Of a stretch of DNA of 37,024 bases, positions 1 to 6,550 are shown piece by piece (the first letter of the stretch is position 1; every line of letters starts with the position of its first letter). The position numbers and the translations under genes are program-made. Under the pieces are notes generated by a model that saw nothing but the letters and a program-made list of their open reading frames with translations, made no database searches and was not told where the DNA came from. Origin of the DNA: an uncultured Parabacteroides sp. (GTDB taxonomy: Bacteria > Bacteroidota > Bacteroidia > Bacteroidales > Tannerellaceae); the NCBI GenBank assembly GCA_910577325.1, contig CAJTMR010000030.1:1-37024 (forward strand). Reading direction: 5' to 3'.

Positions 1-175
1 GGTGTGATAGATGAATGATAGTTAAAAACGGCAACTATCATTCCATAACATATTGGTTTAAACCGATATACAGGCAAATATGATAGCATGATAGTTGTTT
101 TTGCAAAAACATTTATGTAGTTAGTCCGTATCGGTCGGTGGCGAAAACAGATGGCGCCTTATGATTTTGGTGCGG
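1..175. repeat. ~170-bp dispersed repeat, copy A
   Basis: This stretch recurs in the same orientation at 35250-35407. The first 54 bases are identical in the two copies. The rest is clearly related, with substitutions and a ~17-bp indel around 126-142. It contains an 11-bp inverted repeat (13-23 with 33-43, loop of 9), several TGATAG units on both strands, and a 14-bp palindrome at 97-110. It may extend left of the window. No reading frame is apparent. It could be a structured RNA, a degenerate mobile element or a multi-site protein-binding region; the sequence does not decide. Confidence 0.8.
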
Positions 176-222
176 TTACCCCGGGATAAAGCATATAAGA
201 TTTCTATATTTTACAACAAAAT

Positions 223-259
223 AAAGGGGTGGTGTCCAAAAATACAACACCACCCCTTT
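223..259 (-). terminator. Intrinsic terminator of the AspT/YidE-like gene
   Basis: A perfect 13-bp inverted repeat (223-235 and 247-259) of GC-rich sequence has an 11-base loop. Read leftward, it ends in a T-rich tail. It lies about 20 bases after the stop codon of the leftward transporter gene. Confidence 0.88.
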
Positions 260-278
260 TCTATAATCAATAAGAACG

Positions 279-1955
279 TTATGCAAAGAACAAAATCAAC
301 AACTGCGCCGTCAATACCCGAAGGAACATAGTCAACGGATATACAGTCGCATATCCTACCGACGGAGCATCGTTTCCAGCCGTAGCATTCGAATAAGCCA
401 ACGCAGGCGGATCAGTCGTACTGCCGGCAATAAGTCCCATAAGCGTAAAATAGTTGACTTTAAAGAAATAACGACCGATACAACCTATGATCATCAACGG
501 CACAAATGTAATGATGAAACCGTAACCGATCCAGGCAAAACCACCATTATTCACAATCGTATCGACAAAACCGTCACCTGCACTGATACCCACGCAAGCA
601 AGAAAAAGCGTAATACCAATCTCACGCAACATCAAATTAGCACTCTGTGTCGTATAGGTAATCAGTTTATAATGATAACCGAAACGGCTGACCAAAATTG
701 CCACAATCAACGGTCCACCCGCCAAACCTAACTTAACCGGCTGCGGAATACCCGGGAACGTAATAGGAATACTACCCAACACTATACCCAATGCAATACC
801 GATAAAGATCGTGATCAGATTTGGTTCGTTCAGACGTTTCATCGAGTTACCCAACACTTTTTCAACGTTGGCTACCGCCGTTTCCGTACCGACCACATTC
901 ACACGGTCACCCACCTGCAAAGTCAGTCCCGGCTTTGCAACCAGATCGACACCGGCACGATTGATTCGAGTAATATTGATTCCATACAACTTACGCAATT
1001 TCAATTGCCCCAGACGCTTTCCGTTGAGTTCCGGCTTTGTAATAAGAATACGACGGTTGATAAACTGGCTCTCCATACGGATCCATTGTTTACGCTCCAT
1101 ATCGATTTCTTCCCCGATAAAGGTCTTGATCGTTTCCACATCCATCTCGGTTGTAATGACAAAGACCTTATCGTTTTCCTGCAAAACCGTGTTGGCTGTA
1201 GCGATCTCGATTTGCTTATTGCTATCACGCCAAACACGTGAAATAACGAAATCACGATGCTCCAGCAAATTCGACAATTCAGCGACCGTCTTGTTAAAAA
1301 TAGCCGGATTCTTTACGATCAATGAGACCGGCTTAGCTTCATTGGTATGAGAAGCATCTTCGTTGTTCAACTGTTCGTTTTCCTTGTCGAAACTTACACG
1401 GAAAATATACTTGATCAGGATAATGGACAGGATAATACCGATCACACCCAACGGATAAGCGACAGCATATCCCAAAGCAATCGTATTGTCGGACACTCCA
1501 TGCATATCGGAAAACGCCTGCTGGGCAGCCCCCAATCCCGGCGTATTCGTCACCGCACCCGACAAAATACCAACCATCGTAGGCATTGGAATACCGGTCA
1601 CATAATGCAAAATAACCGCCGTCACGACACCGAGAAACACAATTCCACATGCCAGCATATTCAACGTCACTCCTCCTTGCTTAAAGGAAGAGAAGAAACC
1701 CGGTCCGACTTGCATACCTACAGAGTAGACAAAAAGTATCAATCCGAACTCTTTAAAAAAGTGAATAACATTGTGGTTGATCGTAAAACCGAAATGTCCT
1801 AAGATGATCCCCACAAACAACACAAGAGTAATTCCCAAAGATACGCCGAAGACCTTGATTTTACCTAACTGTATGCCTGCAGCGATCACAAAGGAAAGCA
1901 GAAGTATGGAGTGGCCAATGCCCTCGCCCCATAACAAATCATTAATCCAATTCAT
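279..1955 (-). CDS. AspT/YidE/YbjL-type transporter with two RCK_C (TrkA-C) domains
   Basis: Inner-membrane carrier of the aspartate:alanine exchanger (AAEx) type, 558 residues, which is normal for the family. Two hydrophobic halves of about five helices each (roughly residues 10-190 and 380-558) flank two soluble RCK_C domains at about 210-280 and 293-372. Each half carries the family's substrate-path motif: SGAVTNTPGLGAAQQ in the first half and AGSTTDPPALAYSNA in the second. The substrate cannot be read from sequence; characterised relatives exchange amino or dicarboxylic acids. The gene stands alone, with a strong terminator after it. A TACCTTTG box on the minus strand (2000-2007) overlaps the region that serves the divergent cyclophilin gene. 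The family is certain, the substrate unknown. Confidence 0.93.
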   Translation of the reverse strand: MNWINDLLWGEGIGHSILLLSFVIAAGIQLGKIKVFGVSLGITLVLFVGIILGHFGFTINHNVIHFFKEFGLILFVYSVGMQVGPGFFSSFKQGGVTLNMLACGIVFLGVVTAVILHYVTGIPMPTMVGILSGAVTNTPGLGAAQQAFSDMHGVSDNTIALGYAVAYPLGVIGIILSIILIKYIFRVSFDKENEQLNNEDASHTNEAKPVSLIVKNPAIFNKTVAELSNLLEHRDFVISRVWRDSNKQIEIATANTVLQENDKVFVITTEMDVETIKTFIGEEIDMERKQWIRMESQFINRRILITKPELNGKRLGQLKLRKLYGINITRINRAGVDLVAKPGLTLQVGDRVNVVGTETAVANVEKVLGNSMKRLNEPNLITIFIGIALGIVLGSIPITFPGIPQPVKLGLAGGPLIVAILVSRFGYHYKLITYTTQSANLMLREIGITLFLACVGISAGDGFVDTIVNNGGFAWIGYGFIITFVPLMIIGCIGRYFFKVNYFTLMGLIAGSTTDPPALAYSNATAGNDAPSVGYATVYPLTMFLRVLTAQLLILFFA

Positions 1956-1999
1956 AATAACACGTGTAGTTTATAATCTTAAATTTGCCTTAAATGCTG

Positions 2000-2007
2000 C
2001 AAAGGTA
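2000..2007 (-). promoter_or_regulatory. -7 box (TACCTTTG) for the AspT/YidE-like gene
   Basis: CAAAGGTA on the plus strand reads TACCTTTG leftward, matching the Bacteroidetes -7 consensus TAnnTTTG about 45 bases before the start codon. The -33 element is weak. Confidence 0.6.
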
Positions 2008-2016
2008 GCCATTTAC

Positions 2017-2047
2017 TTTGTGTTTAACAACATAAATACTATCTTTA
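2017..2047 (+). promoter_or_regulatory. Bacteroidetes promoter for the cyclophilin gene
   Basis: TTTG (2017-2020), 19 bases, then TATCTTTA (2040-2047) fits the Bacteroidetes sigma-ABfr pattern with correct spacing. It ends 20 bases before the ATG at 2068. It lies back to back with the leftward promoter at 2000-2007, so the two could interfere. Confidence 0.65.
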
Positions 2048-2067
2048 CCCTCCAAATATTTTAAAAG

Positions 2068-2922
2068 ATGAAAAAGTCCTGTTATATCTTATTAAGCTTG
2101 CTGGCCTACCTGTCGCCAACTTTCGGGCAGAGCGACGCAGACATCAACACACCCGCATCAGAACAGATTCCCGTGAAAATAGTCACCATCAATACAAGTG
2201 CCGGAATCCTAAAAGCGAAGCTGTATAACGACGTGCCAAACCATGTCTGTACCTTTATCGAGCGTGCCAAACGAGGTGAATACGACGGAACACTGTTTAC
2301 CCGGGTACTCCCTGAATTTATGGTACAGGGTGGCGCTCCCGATTCGCGTAATGCCCCAACTGGCGCCCGTTGCGGTTTTGGAGACCGGAATTCGGAAATC
2401 ATGCCGGAGATACGGCCTCACCGTTTCAACAAGCGGGGTGCATTAGCAGCTCCCCGCCAGAACGATGATATCAATCCGCAAAAGAAATCGGATATGTCGC
2501 AATTCTATATCGTACAAGGAAAAATCTACACCAACGGAGAATTGGACACACTGGAAATGATAGCCAACCAAGATATCAAAGAGAAGGCCATGCAGAAATT
2601 TTTCTATCCCGTCCGTGCAGAACTGCGCATGCAGAAAGCCAGCAATAAACGCGAATACCAAAAACGCCTACGCAAAATCAATGCTCAAGTAGACTCTATG
2701 GTACGTGCTACCCCCGGACATCTGCTGTTCACCAAAGAACAGCGGAAAGTCTACACCACCGAAGGCGGCTGCCACCATCTGGACGGCAATTATACTGTAT
2801 ATGGCGAACTCATTGAAGGATTCGACGTGCTCGATGTTATCGCCGGACAATCCCGAGACGAATACGACCGCCCTAAAAAGGATATCCATATCATCAAGGT
2901 GACAGTGGAAAACCAGGAATGA
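2068..2922 (+). CDS. Secreted cyclophilin-type peptidyl-prolyl cis-trans isomerase
   Basis: Cyclophilin-fold proline isomerase, probably acting in protein folding in the periplasm. Residues 1-20 form a signal peptide (MKKSCYILL..TFG-Q). The fold starts at about residue 36 (TINTSAGILKAKLYNDVPN). FTRVLPEFMVQGGAP matches the active-site strand, with the catalytic-type Arg and the Gln of FMVQGG. DMSQFYIVQG matches the SQFFI strand, and YTVYGELIEGFDVLDVIAG is the C-terminal hallmark. At 284 residues it is longer than minimal cyclophilins because a charged helical insertion (about 165-225) sits between the SQFYI and GGCHHLDG segments; such insertions occur in other Bacteroidetes members. The small gene at 2951 follows 28 bases later and is probably cotranscribed. 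Confidence 0.92.
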   Translation: MKKSCYILLSLLAYLSPTFGQSDADINTPASEQIPVKIVTINTSAGILKAKLYNDVPNHVCTFIERAKRGEYDGTLFTRVLPEFMVQGGAPDSRNAPTGARCGFGDRNSEIMPEIRPHRFNKRGALAAPRQNDDINPQKKSDMSQFYIVQGKIYTNGELDTLEMIANQDIKEKAMQKFFYPVRAELRMQKASNKREYQKRLRKINAQVDSMVRATPGHLLFTKEQRKVYTTEGGCHHLDGNYTVYGELIEGFDVLDVIAGQSRDEYDRPKKDIHIIKVTVENQE

Positions 2923-2950
2923 ACTACTAATTAATCATTAAATTTCCCCT

Positions 2951-3340
2951 ATGCTCAAACGAGACTTCATTATGATACAGATCGAAGAACTTGCCAAAGT
3001 AATCCTTCAGATCATTACGAACCGCAACACAAATGCCTCCCGCCATACCCCGGAGTTGATACAAACAGTCTACAACTCTCTCCAAGTGGACCGTCCTACC
3101 CTAATGACAGTTCCACCCGAAGAACTTATCCGCCGCCTCAACAACGATGACAACGGTGGTGTCTTACGTCTCGAGATTGCAGTCAAGACTTTAATCGAAG
3201 AAAGTTATCTATACCCCGATGAAGAACAGGCGATGTTACAGAAGGCCAAGACACTTTTGAAATACATCCAAACACACGACAAGACGTTCTCTTTAGAACG
3301 CGCGAATATGCTGAACGAATTGGAACAACGCATTCTCTGA
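2951..3340 (+). CDS. Small helical protein, DUF6483-like
   Basis: A 129-residue soluble protein predicted to be all helix, with no signal peptide, membrane segment or cysteine motif. The first ATG gives MLKRDFIMIQIEELAKVIL. This resembles the conserved opening of DUF6483-type proteins (a short aromatic/basic start followed by M-x-QIE-x-L), so I prefer it to the ATG at 2972. The DUF assignment is from recall of the pattern and is tentative; the function is unknown. The gene follows the cyclophilin by 28 bases on the same strand. The opposite-strand frame across its end (3205-3441) looks like a shadow. Confidence 0.75.
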   Translation: MLKRDFIMIQIEELAKVILQIITNRNTNASRHTPELIQTVYNSLQVDRPTLMTVPPEELIRRLNNDDNGGVLRLEIAVKTLIEESYLYPDEEQAMLQKAKTLLKYIQTHDKTFSLERANMLNELEQRIL

Positions 3341-3482
3341 TCTATAGTCAGGCATGCAACTGAATGACCTTTCGTCAAACAGCAGCCAATGACTAACCAG
3401 ATTGCAAGGAACAACACGGACGGTCTGAGTAACAATTTCATACTAATTAAAGTAAAAAAGATTCTTTCTGTAAAGTTTTTAC

Positions 3483-3490
3483 TACCTTTG
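3483..3490 (+). promoter_or_regulatory. -7 box (TACCTTTG) of the 2-oxoacid:ferredoxin oxidoreductase operon
   Basis: An exact match to TAnnTTTG lies 54 bases before the first gene of the operon. No clear TTTG -33 element is seen at the usual spacing. The 204 bases between 3340 and 3545 hold no other recognisable feature. Confidence 0.6.
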
Positions 3491-3544
3491 GCAGTCGCAA
3501 ATAAAAATAGTTAGTGTTACATTAGTTTTTAAATATAATAAATT

Positions 3545-3772
3545 ATGGCGAAGATAAAAGGAGCTGTTGTTGTAAACACAGAACGATGCAAAGGATGTAA
3601 CCTTTGCGTAGTAGCCTGCCCGTCGGATGTACTCGAATTGCACCCGCGTGAAGTAAACAACAAAGGATACCATTATGTGTACATGAAAAACCCCAACGAT
3701 TGTATTGGCTGTGCAAGTTGCGGGTTAGTTTGTCCGGACGGTTGTTTAACCATCTATAAAGTAAAAATATAA
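3545..3772 (+). CDS. korD: 2-oxoacid:ferredoxin oxidoreductase, ferredoxin-like (delta) subunit
   Basis: A 75-residue protein with two 4Fe-4S binding motifs of the CxxCxxCxxxCP type (CKGCNLCVVACP and CIGCASCGLVCP), which together bind two clusters. In this enzyme family the subunit passes electrons from the thiamine-pyrophosphate catalytic core to free ferredoxin. It is the first gene of the delta-alpha-beta-gamma operon, and its stop lies 9 bases before the alpha-subunit start. The short length and the context exclude a free-standing ferredoxin as the first choice. The 2-oxoacid specificity (2-oxoglutarate or branched-chain) is undecided. Confidence 0.92.
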   Translation: MAKIKGAVVVNTERCKGCNLCVVACPSDVLELHPREVNNKGYHYVYMKNPNDCIGCASCGLVCPDGCLTIYKVKI

Positions 3773-3781
3773 TAAACAGAT

Positions 3782-4867
3782 ATGGCAGAAGAAATAAAAT
3801 TAATGAAGGGTAACGAAGCCATCGCCCATGCGGCTATCCGCTATGGCGTAGACGGTTACTTCGGTTACCCGATCACTCCGCAGTCGGAGATACTCGAAAC
3901 CCTAATGGCCGAAATGCCATGGGAAACAACCGGAATGATCGTGTTACAGGCAGAAAGTGAAGTGGCAGCTATTAATATGGTATATGGAGGTGCAGGTACA
4001 GGCAAACGCGTGATGACCTCCTCGTCCAGCCCCGGTGTCAGCCTGAAACAAGAAGGTATATCTTATCTCGCTGGTGCTGAACTGCCCTGCCTAATCGTGA
4101 ACGTGATGCGTGGCGGTCCCGGTCTTGGGACGATCCAGCCCAGCCAAGCAGACTATTTCCAGACAGTCAAAGGTGGTGGACATGGCGACTACCGCCTGAT
4201 CACACTCGCCCCCTCTTCCGTACAAGAAATGGCAGACTTCGTCGGATTAGGTTTCGAACTCGCTTTCAAATATAACAATCCGGCCATTATCCTGGCAGAC
4301 GGTATCATCGGTCAAATGATGGAAAAAGTGGTATTGCCTCCTTTCCATACACGCCGTACGGAAGAAAAGATCATAGCCGAATGTCCGTGGGCTACACAAG
4401 GAAAAACAGCCGGCCGTAAACCCAATATCATCACTTCGTTAGAACTGGACCCGGCCAAAATGGAAGAAAACAACATCCGCTTCCAAGCTAAATATCGGAA
4501 GATCGAAGAAAATGAAATCCGCTACGAAGAGTTCCAGTGCGAAGACGCCGAATATCTACTGATCGCATTTGGTTCTTCCGCACGTATCTGCCAAAAAGTA
4601 GTGGAAATCGCACGCATGGAAGGTATCAAGCTCGGCCTGCTCCGTCCCGTCACATTGTGGCCGTTTCCTAAAAAAGTGATCGCTTATTATGCCGATAAAG
4701 TGAAAGGTATGCTTTCTGTCGAGCTGAACGCCGGACAGATGGTCGAAGACGTACGTTTGGCCGTAAACGGAAAGGTAAAGGTTGAACATTTCGGCCGCCT
4801 CGGAGGTATCGTGTTCACACCGGATGAAGTTCTGAACGCACTGAAAGAATTAATAATCGAGGATTAA
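3782..4867 (+). CDS. korA: 2-oxoacid:ferredoxin oxidoreductase, alpha subunit (KorA/VorB type)
   Basis: Pyrimidine-binding subunit of a cytoplasmic enzyme that oxidatively decarboxylates a 2-oxoacid to acyl-CoA, reducing ferredoxin. The 361-residue length is typical of the four-subunit forms. The N-terminal GNEAIAHAAIRYGVDGYFGYPITPQSE is the family signature. SSSPGVSLKQEGISYLAGAELPC, with VNVMRGGPGLGTIQPSQADY, forms the central conserved block. The C-terminal domain (about 250-361, ending in the FGRLGGIVFTPDEV region) is the transketolase C-terminal-like domain. Relatives are annotated both as 2-oxoglutarate (KorA) and 3-methyl-2-oxobutanoate (VorB) enzymes. Sequence alone does not settle which, so the symbol is provisional. 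Confidence 0.93.
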   Translation: MAEEIKLMKGNEAIAHAAIRYGVDGYFGYPITPQSEILETLMAEMPWETTGMIVLQAESEVAAINMVYGGAGTGKRVMTSSSSPGVSLKQEGISYLAGAELPCLIVNVMRGGPGLGTIQPSQADYFQTVKGGGHGDYRLITLAPSSVQEMADFVGLGFELAFKYNNPAIILADGIIGQMMEKVVLPPFHTRRTEEKIIAECPWATQGKTAGRKPNIITSLELDPAKMEENNIRFQAKYRKIEENEIRYEEFQCEDAEYLLIAFGSSARICQKVVEIARMEGIKLGLLRPVTLWPFPKKVIAYYADKVKGMLSVELNAGQMVEDVRLAVNGKVKVEHFGRLGGIVFTPDEVLNALKELIIED

Positions 4868-4912
4868 GAAATCATTAAAGAGGTTTATTTAAAATTTTTT
4901 CAATTCTCAATT

Positions 4913-5086
4913 ATGACACGCGGAAGTAAAATTGATACAATATTGACCTGGTTCTTCATGGTTTTGGCAGTGGCAGCAGTAATCTGTTATTTTGCCTTCC
5001 CGGAAAACCGGCAGTTATTCCTGTATTGTGGCGGCGCGGCAATCTGTTTCCGCCTGGTTCAATATCTAATGAGATTTATTAGCTAA
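4913..5086 (+). CDS. 57-residue membrane protein inside the oxidoreductase operon
   Basis: An ATG at 4913 opens a 57-codon frame (MTRGSKIDTILTWFFMVLAV...FISstop) between the alpha and beta subunit genes. It encodes two hydrophobic helices (about residues 9-28 and 34-54) joined by a short FPENRQ turn. The N-terminus is basic, and Cys residues fall in both helices. The frame fills the only gap in an otherwise compact operon: 45 bases after the alpha stop and 12 bases before the beta start. It is therefore very likely translated. I do not recognise a family. It could anchor the soluble oxidoreductase to the membrane or stabilise the complex; that is inference from position only. Confidence 0.72.
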   Translation: MTRGSKIDTILTWFFMVLAVAAVICYFAFPENRQLFLYCGGAAICFRLVQYLMRFIS

Positions 5087-5098
5087 ACAAATACGAAC

Positions 5099-5863
5099 AT
5101 GGAAGTTAACGAAATAATTAAACCGGAAAACCTGGTATACGAAAAGCCCAGGCTTATGAACGAAAATCCCATGCACTACTGTCCCGGTTGCAGCCACGGC
5201 GTGATACACAAGCTGATTGCCGAAGTAATTGCCGAGATGGGAATGGAAGACAAAACGATCGGCATCTCTCCCGTCGGGTGTGCCGTATTTGCCTACAATT
5301 ATTTGGATATCGACTGGATCGAAGCAGCTCACGGACGTGCACCTGCTATCGCGACAGCCGTTAAACGACTGAATCCGGGTAAGATGGTATTCACTTACCA
5401 AGGCGACGGAGACTTGGCTGCCATCGGTACTGCCGAAACAATCCATGCGGCCAATCGTGGAGAAAACATCGTGATCGTATTTGTCAACAATGCCATCTAT
5501 GGTATGACAGGTGGTCAGATGGCTCCCACCACACTGGAAGGAATGCCGACGGCAACCTGCCCATACGGCCGAAACATCGCCCTAAACGGTTATCCGTTAA
5601 AGATCGGCGACTTGCTTGCACAATTGGAAGGAACCTGCTTAGTCACCCGTCAGAGCGTACATACTGCCGCAGCTGTCCGCAAAGCCAAAAAGATGCTTCG
5701 CAAGGCATTCGAAAATTCGATGGCCGGCAAAGGCACTTCAATTGTCGAATTCGTTTCCACCTGTTCATCCGGTTGGAAAATGACACCTGAGAAAGCCAAT
5801 AAATGGATGGAAGAGAATATGTTCCCGTTCTATCCGTTAGGAGATCTCAAGAATAAGGAATAA
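5099..5863 (+). CDS. korB: 2-oxoacid:ferredoxin oxidoreductase, beta subunit (TPP-binding)
   Basis: Thiamine-pyrophosphate-binding subunit, 254 residues. The opening CPGCSHGVIHKLIAE is the family's CxGC motif. YQGDGDLAAIGTAETIHAANRGENIVIVFVNNAIYGMTGGQMAPTT (split here: GDGD...NN...YGMTGGQ) contains the GDG-X(~25)-NN TPP/magnesium motif. The C-terminal STCSSGWKMTPEKANKWM segment is also conserved. It lies 12 bases after the small membrane gene and 25 before the gamma subunit, in the same operon. KorB and VorA readings remain open. Confidence 0.93.
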   Translation: MEVNEIIKPENLVYEKPRLMNENPMHYCPGCSHGVIHKLIAEVIAEMGMEDKTIGISPVGCAVFAYNYLDIDWIEAAHGRAPAIATAVKRLNPGKMVFTYQGDGDLAAIGTAETIHAANRGENIVIVFVNNAIYGMTGGQMAPTTLEGMPTATCPYGRNIALNGYPLKIGDLLAQLEGTCLVTRQSVHTAAAVRKAKKMLRKAFENSMAGKGTSIVEFVSTCSSGWKMTPEKANKWMEENMFPFYPLGDLKNKE

Positions 5864-5888
5864 TGAGTAATTATTAATTTTTGAAGTA

Positions 5889-6443
5889 ATGAAGCAAGAA
5901 ATTATAATAGCAGGTTTCGGTGGACAAGGGGTTTTGTCAATGGGTAAAATCCTGGCTTATTCCGGCCTGATGGAAGGAAAGGAAGTCAGTTGGATGCCTT
6001 CCTACGGTCCCGAACAACGTGGTGGTACAGCCAACGTAACCGTTATCTTGAGTGACGACCGCATCAGTTCTCCCGTACTGAACGAATATGACATTGCCAT
6101 CATCTTGAACCAGCCTTCGATGGAAAAATTCGAAAAAAAGGTAAAAAAAGGTGGCATTATTATTTATGACGGATATGGAATCCATACGCCAGTGAAACGA
6201 ACCGACGTCAACGTATACCGCATGGATGCAATGGATGCGGCTACTGAGATGAAAAACGAGAAAGCATTCAATATGTTGATCCTCGGAGGACTGCTGAAAA
6301 TAGTCCCGATGGTGAAATTAGAAAACGTATTGTTAGGCTTGAAGAAATCTCTGCCTGAACGTCACCACAAGCTGATCCCGATGAACGAAGCAGCCATCAA
6401 AAAAGGAATGGAGATTATAACCAATGTGCAAATGTGCCAGTAA
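5889..6443 (+). CDS. korC: 2-oxoacid:ferredoxin oxidoreductase, gamma subunit
   Basis: Gamma domain (POR family), 184 residues, a normal length. It shows the usual IIAGFGGQGVLSMGKIL nucleotide/CoA-contact loop, then SWMPSYGPEQRGGTANVTVI, the most conserved block of gamma subunits. It is the last gene of the delta-alpha-small ORF-beta-gamma operon. Its last codons run into a 17-bp inverted repeat (6459-6511) that may end the transcript. Confidence 0.93.
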   Translation: MKQEIIIAGFGGQGVLSMGKILAYSGLMEGKEVSWMPSYGPEQRGGTANVTVILSDDRISSPVLNEYDIAIILNQPSMEKFEKKVKKGGIIIYDGYGIHTPVKRTDVNVYRMDAMDAATEMKNEKAFNMLILGGLLKIVPMVKLENVLLGLKKSLPERHHKLIPMNEAAIKKGMEIITNVQMCQ

Positions 6444-6458
6444 GGTATTTTGCATAAA

Positions 6459-6511
6459 TGTGCCAATATGCCAATAAAAATATAACTAATATTAATTGGC
6501 ATATTGGCACA
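6459..6511. promoter_or_regulatory. 17-bp perfect inverted repeat between korC and the porin gene
   Basis: Arms at 6459-6475 and 6495-6511 are perfect complements around an AT-rich 19-base loop. Each arm contains TTGGCA twice, separated by TA (or its complement). There is no clear T-run, so it is either a weak terminator/processing hairpin for the upstream operon or a set of operator half-sites for the porin promoter just downstream. Confidence 0.6.
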
Positions 6512-6536
6512 TTATTCATAATTGGTACAATATCAC

Positions 6537-6544
6537 TATCTTTG
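6537..6544 (+). promoter_or_regulatory. -7 box (TATCTTTG) directly before the porin start codon
   Basis: An exact TAnnTTTG match ends only 6 bases before the ATG at 6551. If used, the transcript would start at or within a few bases of the start codon, giving an almost leaderless mRNA. No good -33 TTTG is seen upstream. Confidence 0.5.
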
Positions 6545-6550
6545 CCCCTC

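Noticed and set aside
6458..6550. Upstream extension of the porin frame to 6458
   Set aside because: It is encoded by the inverted repeat and -7 box, and would bury the signal peptide.
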